A stretch of 6,179 bases of DNA, from contig CAYOZN010000057.1 of the NCBI GenBank assembly GCA_964408455.1, forward strand, positions 1-6,179. The letters are read 5' to 3'. Made by a program: the position numbers and the translations under genes. Each line of letters starts with the position of its first letter. The first letter of the stretch is position 1. Source of the stretch: CAYOZN01 sp964408455. GTDB taxonomy: Bacteria > Planctomycetota > Phycisphaerae > UBA1845 > UTPLA1. Under the pieces are notes generated by a model. It did no database searches, was not told where the DNA came from, and saw only the letters and a program-made list of their open reading frames with translations. Of this stretch, positions 1 to 3,955 are shown piece by piece.

Positions 1-171
1 CTGGCTCGGGCAATAGGAGACGCGGTCGACGCCGGGGACCTCTCGAAGGCAAGGCGCAAGCTCATCCGGTTGAACAACCGGATAACGGCAACCTGGACGG
101 ACTGGGATCAGGAGCGCCGGCTGGCGGGACTGAACCACGCCCATCGCCCAGCGAAGAGGCTGCGCCGCTGA
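1..171 (+). CDS. 3' end of an unidentified protein (5' truncated)
   Basis: An open frame starts before the window and ends with TGA at 169-171, giving the last 56 residues. The visible tail is rich in Arg, Lys, Asp and Trp, has no cysteine, and ends in a basic stretch (AKRLRR), which would suit nucleic-acid contact but proves nothing. Codon use is GC-rich at third positions, like the genes downstream. About 30 bases after the stop a GC hairpin followed by five T's looks like the end of its transcript, so it probably belongs to a separate upstream unit. I do not recognise the family. The real start and length cannot be seen here. Confidence 0.55.
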   Translation: MARAIGDAVDAGDLSKARRKLIRLNNRITATWTDWDQERRLAGLNHAHRPAKRLRR

Positions 172-204
172 TGCTCGGCAGGCGGCCACGGGAAAAGACG
201 GCGG

Positions 205-237
205 GGCGCCCAGCTACCCCGCCCCCGGCGCCTTTTT
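205..237 (+). terminator. Probable Rho-independent terminator
   Basis: GGCGCC (205-210) pairs with GGCGCC (227-232) and is followed at once by TTTTT (233-237). An alternative inner pairing, GCGGGG (201-206) with CCCCGC (217-222), competes with it. The site lies 34 bases after the stop of the partial gene at 1-171 and 100 bases before the next promoter, where a terminator is expected. The stem is short and the loop long, so strength is uncertain. Confidence 0.45.
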
Positions 238-247
238 CCGCGGCCAG

Positions 248-320
248 CGGCGGGTATGCGACGGTACCCGCGCGGTACTGCCGCCGGGGGCGGGGTGCCC
301 CGCCTGCGGGCGCCGCAGGC
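248..320. repeat. Nested inverted repeats upstream of promoter P1
   Basis: Several GC-rich palindromes overlap here: GCGGGTA (250-256) with TACCCGC (265-271), GTACC (264-268) with GGTAC (274-278), CGGCGG (248-253) with CCGCCG (281-286), GGCGGGG (289-295) with CCCCGCC (298-304), and GCCTGCGG (302-309) with CCGCAGGC (313-320). They are mutually exclusive in part. They end 17 bases before the -35 hexamer of P1, so they could be operator sites for a regulator, a structured RNA end, or a transcription barrier. No protein-binding identity can be assigned. Confidence 0.4.
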
Positions 321-337
321 CAGCAGCAGCAAAGGTA

Positions 338-366
338 TTGACACGGCAGCAAAGATGTGGTACAAT
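338..366 (+). promoter_or_regulatory. Sigma-70 promoter P1 (extended -10), for gene A
   Basis: TTGACA (338-343), a 17-base spacer, then TACAAT (361-366), with TGG directly before the -10 (extended -10 element). The -35 is the full consensus and the -10 has one change. Transcription should start near 373. The same layout occurs at 2918-2946 and 3956-3984. Confidence 0.88.
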
Positions 367-370
367 AGAG

Positions 371-393
371 GTGTTGGCGATAGGCGCCGACAC
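371..393 (+). promoter_or_regulatory. 5'-end mRNA hairpin in the gene A leader
   Basis: GTGTTGGCG (371-379) pairs with CGCCGACAC (385-393) around a five-base loop, with a single U.G pair in the RNA. It begins at or within a few bases of the predicted transcription start. Hairpins placed this way are known to protect mRNAs from 5'-end-dependent decay (the ompA leader is the standard case). The gene C leader carries a similar hairpin at the same place. Confidence 0.5.
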
Positions 394-426
394 CGGATAG
401 ACAGATAACGCAATCAGGAGCAGATC

Positions 427-1146
427 ATGGAAGCCATCGCACTCAACAACGTCGCCATTTCCTCCCGCATGGACACGCCCGCGGGCGAAGGGATCCTCAT
501 CGCGTGGGAACGCGGCTGGGCAACGATCGAGCTGGACGACGGCGAAGAGAAGAAATTCCGCGCCAAGGACGTCGAGCTGATCGAAGACGCCGAGGAAGGC
601 GAGGAGCACGAAGACGCCGGGGAGGCCAGCGAGCCCGAGGAAGGGGACGAGGGCAACAACGGCGCCGAAGAGGGCGAAGAGGAAGAGGACGCCGACGAAG
701 AGGGCGAAGAGGAAGAGGACGCCGACGAAGAGGGCGAAGAGGAAGGGTCGGCGTTCAAGGGCGAGCGACTGCGCCAGCGCAAAGAGCAGTATGTCGGCAA
801 ACGCCACTGCGGCGACGAGGTTGCGCAGGCTCTGGCGGGAGCAACGCTCCAGTCGATTCTGGCACTGACCGTGGACCTGGGTCTGTACAACCCGAAATGG
901 GCCGTGCTCAACCCGGGACAGCAGCGGATGAACGCCGGGAACCGCCTGCGCGGCTGGCTCAAGAAGAACGAAGGACAGGAAGCGGTGTTCAAGAAGCTGG
1001 TCAAGAAGCCGGCCGAATTCCAAGTGCTGCGCAACGGCCGCCCCGCCAGACGCTGCGAGTCGAGGGAGGCCGCCGAGCGCTGGATGGCAACGGCGCAGAA
1101 GGTCGCGAGCAACCCGGCAGATTGGGCGATTCGCGAGGTTGCCTGA
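427..1146 (+). CDS. Gene A: acidic-tract protein with a CGDEVA/NRLR helical domain
   Basis: 239 residues. The ATG has AGGAG (416-420) six bases upstream, behind promoter P1. There are three visible parts. Residues 9-52 are beta-rich (GEGILIAWERGWATIELDDG), like a small SH3/KOW-type barrel. Residues 53-107 are almost entirely Glu, Asp, Gly and Ala and contain a ten-residue repeat, probably a disordered DNA-mimic-like or charge-shielding linker. Residues 118-182 form a helical domain with CGDEVAQALAG and NPGQQRMNAGNRLR, shared with gene C and, more weakly, gene D. A basic tail (190-239) follows. The family is not one I can name. Basic helices beside an acidic tract suggest a nucleic-acid-associated or protein-binding role, which is inference only. 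It is probably transcribed alone: a hairpin follows and the next 950 bases hold no convincing large gene. Confidence 0.88.
   Translation: MEAIALNNVAISSRMDTPAGEGILIAWERGWATIELDDGEEKKFRAKDVELIEDAEEGEEHEDAGEASEPEEGDEGNNGAEEGEEEEDADEEGEEEEDADEEGEEEGSAFKGERLRQRKEQYVGKRHCGDEVAQALAGATLQSILALTVDLGLYNPKWAVLNPGQQRMNAGNRLRGWLKKNEGQEAVFKKLVKKPAEFQVLRNGRPARRCESREAAERWMATAQKVASNPADWAIREVA
667..745 (+). repeat. 30-bp tandem repeat, 2.6 copies, inside gene A
   Basis: A perfect 30-base period runs from 667 to 745, encoding about 2.6 copies of the ten-residue unit GEEEEDADEE in residues 81-106. The copies are identical in DNA, not only in protein, which indicates recent slippage-type expansion. Because the period is a multiple of three, copy changes alter linker length without breaking the frame. 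Confidence 0.9.
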
Positions 1147-1154
1147 CCAGAACA

Positions 1155-1193
1155 GGGGGCCATGCCGGCTGCATACGCGGCCACACGGCCCCC
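1155..1193 (+). terminator. Hairpin after gene A, possible weak terminator
   Basis: GGGGGCC (1155-1161) pairs perfectly with GGCCCCC (1187-1193), and an inner GCCG/CGGC pair (1164-1167, 1178-1181) can extend it. It starts nine bases after the gene A stop, as expected of a transcript end. No T-run follows, so it would have to act as a pause, a 3' stability hairpin or an aid to Rho. Confidence 0.35.
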
Positions 1194-1329
1194 GCCACAT
1201 GGCCCGCTGGGCACGTTCTCAGGGGCAGGTCCGGGGCCACGGGGCGCGTTCCTGGAGGCAGCCCCCGGCGACGACGCGACGGAGACAACCGGAAACGCGC
1301 GCCAGACGCCGACACACGACAGTAGGTAG
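1162..1329 (+). CDS. Possible 55-residue small protein
   Basis: ATG at 1162 opens a 55-codon frame ending with TAG at 1327-1329, 15 bases after gene A. The product is rich in Pro, Gly, Ala and Thr and resembles nothing I know. A purine stretch (AGGGGG, 1154-1159) precedes the ATG by only two bases, too close for good initiation. The start also lies inside the hairpin at 1155-1193, which would hide it. Third positions are GC-rich, but all frames in this region are. It is listed because the region otherwise has no gene. It may well not be translated. Confidence 0.2.
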   Translation: MPAAYAATRPPPHGPLGTFSGAGPGPRGAFLEAAPGDDATETTGNARQTPTHDSR

Positions 1330-1390
1330 TACACCATATTTCGGCTGAGGTTGCCACGGGCGGCCGCCGCGAAGGACACCGGCAGCAGGT

Positions 1391-1537
1391 AGGAGGAACG
1401 CCATGGCCACACGGCCGTCGCCTCGCGCGCGCATGCGGTATACCCTTCGAAAAATACCTCCTATTTATCTGCCTCCCTCCCCCTCCCCCTCTCCACTCCT
1501 ACCACACACGTTTTTTTGTTTTCCAGAAAAGGGGTAG
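1391..1537 (+). CDS. Possible 44-residue small protein with a textbook ribosome site
   Basis: AGGAGG (1391-1396) stands exactly six bases before ATG 1403, the best Shine-Dalgarno in the window, and opens a 44-codon frame ending TAG at 1535-1537. The coding part is 1403-1537. The first 18 residues are basic (MATRPSPRARMRYTLRK). After that the frame enters pyrimidine-rich DNA and reads as Pro, Ser, Leu and Phe, which looks like translated low-complexity sequence. One reading is a short leader or regulatory peptide. Another is the start of an ancestral gene whose body was replaced when the C-rich tract arose or was inserted. No promoter is visible close upstream, so expression would depend on read-through from P1. 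Confidence 0.3.
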   Translation, partial: RRNAMATRPSPRARMRYTLRKIPPIYLPPSPSPSPLLPHTFFCFPEKG

Positions 1538-1561
1538 GGGAGACAGTATTAGGAGATTCCG

Positions 1562-1595
1562 GCTGCCGGCCCGGCCCAGCACCACCACCGGCAGC
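1562..1595. repeat. 8-bp perfect inverted repeat upstream of the sigma-54 array
   Basis: GCTGCCGG (1562-1569) and CCGGCAGC (1588-1595) are perfect inverse copies 18 bases apart. The centre lies about 100 bases before the predicted start of the first sigma-54 promoter, a usual distance for the upstream activator site of an enhancer-binding protein. It could equally be a plain RNA hairpin. No known activator consensus is recognised in it. Confidence 0.35.
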
Positions 1596-1651
1596 GGCCG
1601 CAAACAGCCCCGACGAGGGGGATGTACCACCCGGGGGGTTAAAGGAACATA

Positions 1652-1671
1652 CTGGCACGCTTCTTGCTAGT
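1652..1671 (+). promoter_or_regulatory. Sigma-54 (RpoN) promoter, array copy 1
   Basis: TGGCACG, four bases (CTTC), then TTGCT match the established -24/-12 consensus (TGGCACG-N4-TTGCW) at every fixed position. GG (1654-1655) and GC (1666-1667) are exactly ten bases apart. Transcription would start near 1679, into C-rich DNA. The identity with copy 4 runs on for six more bases (to 1677), beyond the promoter core. Sigma-54 promoters need an AAA+ activator, and none is encoded in this window. Confidence 0.72.
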
Positions 1672-1767
1672 GCCGCCCCGCGCCCCATGTCCCCTCCCCC
1701 GTTCCCGGCCGTCTGTCCCCCGTCCTCTACCGTCCTCCCCGGCGGCAACTCCTCCGCCCATCCCCCA

Positions 1768-1782
1768 TACGGGGCCGTACGG
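1768..1782. repeat. Short palindromes just upstream of sigma-54 copy 2
   Basis: TACGG (1768-1772) and CCGTA (1775-1779) form a near-perfect palindrome overlapping a second one, CCGTACGG (1775-1782). They end about ten bases before the -24 element of copy 2. This could be an operator or chance in GC-rich DNA. Confidence 0.2.
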
Positions 1783-1790
1783 CGCCCTAC

Positions 1791-1810
1791 CTGGCACGCT
1801 TCTTGCTAGT
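1791..1810 (+). promoter_or_regulatory. Sigma-54 (RpoN) promoter, array copy 2
   Basis: The same 20 bases as copies 1 and 4: GG at 1793-1794, GC at 1805-1806, ten bases between, and all fixed consensus positions present. The predicted start (about 1818) falls inside the degenerate copy 3. Confidence 0.7.
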
Positions 1811-1817
1811 CTCCAGT

Positions 1818-1833
1818 CGGCACGCTTCTTACT
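1818..1833 (+). promoter_or_regulatory. Degenerate sigma-54 site, array copy 3
   Basis: It keeps GGCACGCTTCTT (1819-1830) but has C instead of T before the -24 GG, and AC instead of GC at -12 (1831-1832). Loss of the -12 G normally cripples sigma-54 promoters, so this is more likely a decayed copy or a binding-only site. It begins 26 bases after copy 2. Confidence 0.4.
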
Positions 1834-1932
1834 GCCCCCGCAACCCGGTATCCCAGTACCACGCCCTCCTCCCCCTCTCCTGCTGTCCCCGTGCCCACAC
1901 CCCTCGTCCCCGGTTGCCGGTCCCCTGCCCCA

Positions 1933-1973
1933 TGCCCCCGTCATCCGTCCCCCTGCCCCCGTCATCCGTCCCC
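1933..1973 (+). repeat. 21-bp direct tandem repeat, two copies
   Basis: The unit TGCCCCCGTCATCCGTCCCC occurs at 1933-1952 and again at 1954-1973, a 21-base period with no mismatch in the 20 shared bases. It ends two bases before sigma-54 copy 4. Its position upstream of a promoter allows a regulatory role, but slippage in a C-rich tract is the simpler cause. Confidence 0.75.
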
Positions 1974-1975
1974 AG

Positions 1976-1995
1976 CTGGCACGCTTCTTGCTAGT
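1976..1995 (+). promoter_or_regulatory. Sigma-54 (RpoN) promoter, array copy 4, for gene B
   Basis: Full consensus again: GG at 1978-1979, GC at 1990-1991. The match with copy 1 is exact for 26 bases (to 2001). Transcription is predicted from about 2003, leaving a leader of roughly 98 bases before gene B at 2101. It is the closest of the four to a real gene. Confidence 0.72.
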
Positions 1996-2100
1996 GCCGC
2001 CTGTTCCCGCCCCTCCTGCCCGCATCGGTTTCCGTGACCATTGTGCCGCGCGCTCCTGTGTGATACACTTCGTCTGCTATCCACTACCGGTGTCCCCTCC

Positions 2101-2883
2101 ATGACCTCCCTGCTCCCCACTTCCACCCCCCACTCTCCGAACCTTTTTCGTGAGTGGGCGCACGGCTTCCTCGACGATTTCGCGGACTGGCTCGAGTCCC
2201 CCGAGGCGTCGATCAGCACCGCGGCCGTTTCCGGTCTTCCTGATGCCCCCGTCTTCGATTACGGCCTGTTCTACCGGGCGTCGATCCTCCAGGCGTTCAC
2301 CGCCGTCGCGAACTACGTCGGGTCTCTCCCGGGCGCCGATCACGACGAGATCCAGAACGTGGTTACGTTTTTCCACATCAGGTTCGCTGGTATGCTGACG
2401 CCCCGGTACGCTGAGAACATCTCTCGGCTGGCCGCGTTCAACTTCCTCCCCGCCCCGCTCGGTGACGACGCCGACGCCATTTCGGTCGCAGCTGATGCCC
2501 GCGCGCGTGACCGGGAGCGTATTCGGCGCCAGCGGGCGACGCCGTCGCGCATGGCGGCCCGTCGAGCCGCGGCGATGCGTCATCGCTCCGTGGTTCTGGA
2601 GGAGCTGGATCCCTTGTCGGCCATCGATGCCGAGCGTCTTCGGCTTGAGATCGACCGCGTTTCCGGTATCATCGTCGAGTTGGAGAGCCGGCAGGAGGAA
2701 GCGGCCGAGCGGGTGGCGGAGATTGTCCATGCTGGCCGCGCCCCGACCGATGCCGAGCGGATAGAAGCCGACGAGCTGGGGCGGCGTGTCCGAGGCACCC
2801 CGGCGGCGATCATCACCCAGCAGCGACGGCTGGAGCGGCTGCAGGAGTTCTACAACAACGTTTATGGGCCCGGCACCAAGTGA
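2101..2883 (+). CDS. Gene B: hypothetical protein with C-terminal coiled coil
   Basis: 260 residues from ATG 2101 to TGA 2881-2883. An in-frame TTG at 2041 would add 20 Cys/Leu-rich residues but has no ribosome site and looks like translated leader. ATG 2101 also lacks a Shine-Dalgarno, since it is preceded by pyrimidines, so initiation is unusual either way. Residues 15-125 look globular (EWAHGFLDDFADWLES, FYRASILQAFTAVANYVGSL). Residues 128-175 are Arg-rich, and 176-250 carry long Glu/Arg/Ala helices with leucine spacing, suggesting a coiled coil. No cysteine, membrane segment or catalytic motif is seen. It stands alone, downstream of the sigma-54 array and closed by promoter P2. I do not recognise the family. 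A structural or DNA-associated phage protein is possible but unproven. Confidence 0.8.
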   Translation: MTSLLPTSTPHSPNLFREWAHGFLDDFADWLESPEASISTAAVSGLPDAPVFDYGLFYRASILQAFTAVANYVGSLPGADHDEIQNVVTFFHIRFAGMLTPRYAENISRLAAFNFLPAPLGDDADAISVAADARARDRERIRRQRATPSRMAARRAAAMRHRSVVLEELDPLSAIDAERLRLEIDRVSGIIVELESRQEEAAERVAEIVHAGRAPTDAERIEADELGRRVRGTPAAIITQQRRLERLQEFYNNVYGPGTK

Positions 2884-2917
2884 GCCACCGCCCCCGCCGA
2901 GTTTCCCGAATAACCCC

Positions 2918-2946
2918 TTGACAGGCAAAGTGCCAGATGGTATAAT
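2918..2946 (+). promoter_or_regulatory. Sigma-70 promoter P2 (perfect consensus), for gene C
   Basis: TTGACA (2918-2923), a 17-base spacer and TATAAT (2941-2946), with TGG before the -10. Both hexamers are perfect and the spacing is ideal. Similarity to P1 continues past the -10 (GAGGT in both). The predicted start is near 2953. Confidence 0.92.
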
Positions 2947-2953
2947 GGAGGTA

Positions 2954-2971
2954 CTTGGGGACGGCCCCGAG
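2954..2971 (+). promoter_or_regulatory. 5'-end mRNA hairpin in the gene C leader
   Basis: CTTGGGG (2954-2960) pairs with CCCCGAG (2965-2971) around a four-base loop, including one U.G pair. It starts within a base or two of the predicted transcription start, just as the hairpin in the gene A leader does, although the stem sequences differ. It is likely an mRNA-stabilising element. Confidence 0.5.
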
Positions 2972-3000
2972 CAGCGTTAACCAACCAACAGGAGTCCAAA

Positions 3001-3360
3001 ATGTCCGAAGTTCAAGAAGCCGAAGTCGTCACCGAACCCCGTCGCGCGATGAGCGCCCTGCGTTCCAAGAAGTACGAGAAGGTCGGCGGTTCCATTTCCT
3101 GCGGCGATGAAGTCGCAACTGCTCTGGCCGGCGTCGATCACGCTGCCCTGTTCGAGTTCGCCGACTCCGTCGGCGTCGAAACCGCCAAGTACGACCACCT
3201 GAACGCCGGCCAGAAGCGCATGAACGTCGGCAACCGCCTGCGCAATCTGGTCAAGAAGGGCGAAGTGACCGTGGAACAACTCGCCGCCCTGCCGCGCGCG
3301 CCCGAGCCGGTGAAGCCGGTCAAGGAAGCCGCGAACGCCGAAGAGGCCGAGGCGGCCTGA
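3001..3360 (+). CDS. Gene C: short paralogue of gene A (CGDEVA/NRLR domain)
   Basis: 119 residues. The ATG has GGAG (2991-2994) six bases upstream, behind promoter P2. Residues 23-88 align with residues 118-182 of gene A: CGDEVATALAG (34-44) against CGDEVAQALAG, then LNAGQKRMNVGNRLRNLVKKGE against LNPGQQRMNAGNRLRGWLKKNE. It lacks the barrel-like region and long acidic tract of A, keeping only a short acidic N-terminus and an Ala/Pro/Glu tail. The domain looks helical, with a basic second half, so binding to nucleic acid or to a host protein is plausible inference. The very strong promoter suggests abundant product. The scaffold gap begins six bases after its stop, so downstream neighbours are unknown. 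Confidence 0.88.
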   Translation: MSEVQEAEVVTEPRRAMSALRSKKYEKVGGSISCGDEVATALAGVDHAALFEFADSVGVETAKYDHLNAGQKRMNVGNRLRNLVKKGEVTVEQLAALPRAPEPVKPVKEAANAEEAEAA

Positions 3361-3366
3361 TCGAAT

Positions 3367-3466
3367 NNNNNNNNNNNNNNNNNNNNNNNNNNNNNNNNNN
3401 NNNNNNNNNNNNNNNNNNNNNNNNNNNNNNNNNNNNNNNNNNNNNNNNNNNNNNNNNNNNNNNNNN
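3367..3466. other. Assembly gap of 100 N
   Basis: Exactly 100 undetermined bases, the customary placeholder for a gap of unknown size. True content and length are unknown, and linkage of the two halves rests on scaffolding. Confidence 0.97.
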
Positions 3467-3490
3467 CAGGCCGGAGAGACGGCCAACTGA
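3467..3490 (+). CDS. Possible 3' end of a gene lost in the gap
   Basis: The eight codons after the gap read QAGETAN then TGA (3488-3490), followed after a normal distance by the ribosome site of gene D. A gene ending here would make gene D the second member of an operon. The fragment is too short to support a family. GGCCG (3469-3473) and CGGCC (3480-3484) can also form a small hairpin. Confidence 0.25.
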   Translation, partial: QAGETAN

Positions 3491-3511
3491 ACACGATAGG
3501 AGAATAGGACC

Positions 3512-3928
3512 ATGGAAGCATCAACGCAGATCCGCCCCGGGGACCGGGTGCGCTACGCGAACGACCCGCACGGGCCCCTTTACACCGTGGTTCGTGTCGG
3601 CGAGACGTTCATCATGATCGTCGACAACATCCGCACCTACCCGAAGTCGAACTGTTTCAATGTTCCACGTGGAACGGTGCTGACGGATTCGGCCTCGCCT
3701 GCCGCAGCGGCCCCCAGCCAGAAGAAAATGGCGGCGCCTGCTGTCGCGATTCCTGACTATGGGAAGCCCAAGACGGCCGAAGAGTTCCAGGCAGCGGCAG
3801 CCGCGCTCGGCGCGCGCCCCGACCAGCTGGCGGAGCTCCGCGAAATCTGGCACCAGCCGGCGCCCAACGGCGGTGTCCGCGTGATGCGCTGCCGCAACTA
3901 CATCCGCAATCGGATCTGTAGAGCCTGA
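3512..3928 (+). CDS. Gene D: barrel-like protein with a diverged NRLR-type C-terminus
   Basis: 138 residues. The ATG is preceded by AGGAG (3498-3502) nine bases upstream. Residues 7-52 (IRPGDRVRYANDPHGPLYTVVRVGETFIMIVDN) have the alternating pattern of a small SH3/KOW-like barrel. Residues 60-83 are an Ala/Pro linker. Residues 86-138 are helical and end in NGGVRVMRCRNYIRN, which lines up without gaps with NAGQKRMNVGNRLRN of gene C: N, G, M, N, R and N are kept. Gene D may therefore be a compact relative of gene A, with barrel, linker and helical domain. This similarity is weak and seen by eye. The codons for VPRGT (residues 51-55) contain a parS palindrome. No function can be named. Confidence 0.8.
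   Translation: MEASTQIRPGDRVRYANDPHGPLYTVVRVGETFIMIVDNIRTYPKSNCFNVPRGTVLTDSASPAAAAPSQKKMAAPAVAIPDYGKPKTAEEFQAAAAALGARPDQLAELREIWHQPAPNGGVRVMRCRNYIRNRICRA
3661..3676. promoter_or_regulatory. parS: parS: chromosomal-type ParB-binding site inside gene D
   Basis: GTTCCACGTGGAAC (3662-3675) is a perfect 14-base palindrome. With its flanks it matches the widely conserved bacterial chromosomal parS consensus TGTTNCACGTGNAACA at all fixed positions except the last (G for A). This is the site bound by host ParB (Spo0J), not the diverged type used by most phage or plasmid ParB proteins. No parA or parB gene is visible in the window. With 12 fixed bases, chance occurrence in 6 kb is well under one in a thousand if bases were random. 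Confidence 0.75.
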
Positions 3929-3936
3929 GTGCCGGC

Positions 3937-3950
3937 GGGCAGATTTGCCC
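3937..3950. repeat. Small inverted repeat upstream of promoter P3
   Basis: GGGCA (3937-3941) and TGCCC (3946-3950) surround GATT. It lies nine bases after the gene D stop and five bases before the P3 -35. It could be a weak terminator for gene D or an operator for P3. Confidence 0.3.
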
Positions 3951-3955
3951 TGATC

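Larger units (their letters stand above)
1679..2034 (+). other. C-rich, G-poor tract between and after the sigma-54 sites
   Basis: The + strand is strongly skewed to C with little G or A. By hand count 1681-1740 has 36 C, 13 T, 9 G and 2 A, and 1861-1920 has 34 C, 12 T, 11 G and 3 A. Open frames exist on both strands, but they read as proline-rich or glycine/arginine-rich low-complexity sequence with no ribosome sites. I therefore see no gene here. RNA from this strand would be unstructured and C-rich, the composition Rho prefers for loading. It may be untranslated leader, Rho-dependent attenuator or non-coding RNA. Confidence 0.5.

Noticed and set aside
504..1325. Arg/Gly-rich + strand frame overlapping gene A
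   Set aside because: It is an out-of-frame reading of the Glu/Asp repeat and GC-rich codons, with no independent start signal.
214..1412. Two long minus-strand open frames (about 330 residues each) lying over gene A
   Set aside because: They are antisense shadows. They read the acidic repeat backwards as Phe/Leu/Val or Ser repeats, have no ribosome site, and gene A has a promoter, ribosome site and a paralogue.
1511..1517. Run of seven T's as a terminator
   Set aside because: No stem-loop precedes it on the + strand.
1652..1995. The four repeats as iterons of a replication origin
   Set aside because: Spacing is irregular (26 to about 160 bases), there is no AT-rich unwinding region or DnaA box, no replication gene is nearby, and the exact sigma-54 consensus explains them better.
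1639..2025. Minus-strand frame with three SKKRA motifs in a Gly/Arg-rich protein
   Set aside because: Each SKKRA is the reverse complement of a sigma-54 repeat, and the rest is translated C-rich DNA. The motif spacing follows the repeats, not a protein.
2041..2068. Sigma-70-like promoter (GATACA) before gene B
   Set aside because: The -10 is poor, no -35 fits at 16-18 bases, and it is far weaker than the other three promoters here.
1664..2104. Proline-rich + strand open frame through the C-rich tract
   Set aside because: It is open only because C-rich DNA lacks stop codons; it has no ATG with a ribosome site and low-complexity composition.
2077..2928. Minus-strand frame of 283 residues opposite gene B
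   Set aside because: It is a GC-rich antisense shadow with no start signal and Arg/Gly-rich composition; the + frame has a more normal protein composition.
2928..2935. Minus-strand TGGCAC near P2 as another sigma-54 site
   Set aside because: Ten bases after GG the sequence is GT, not GC, and the -12 element is absent.
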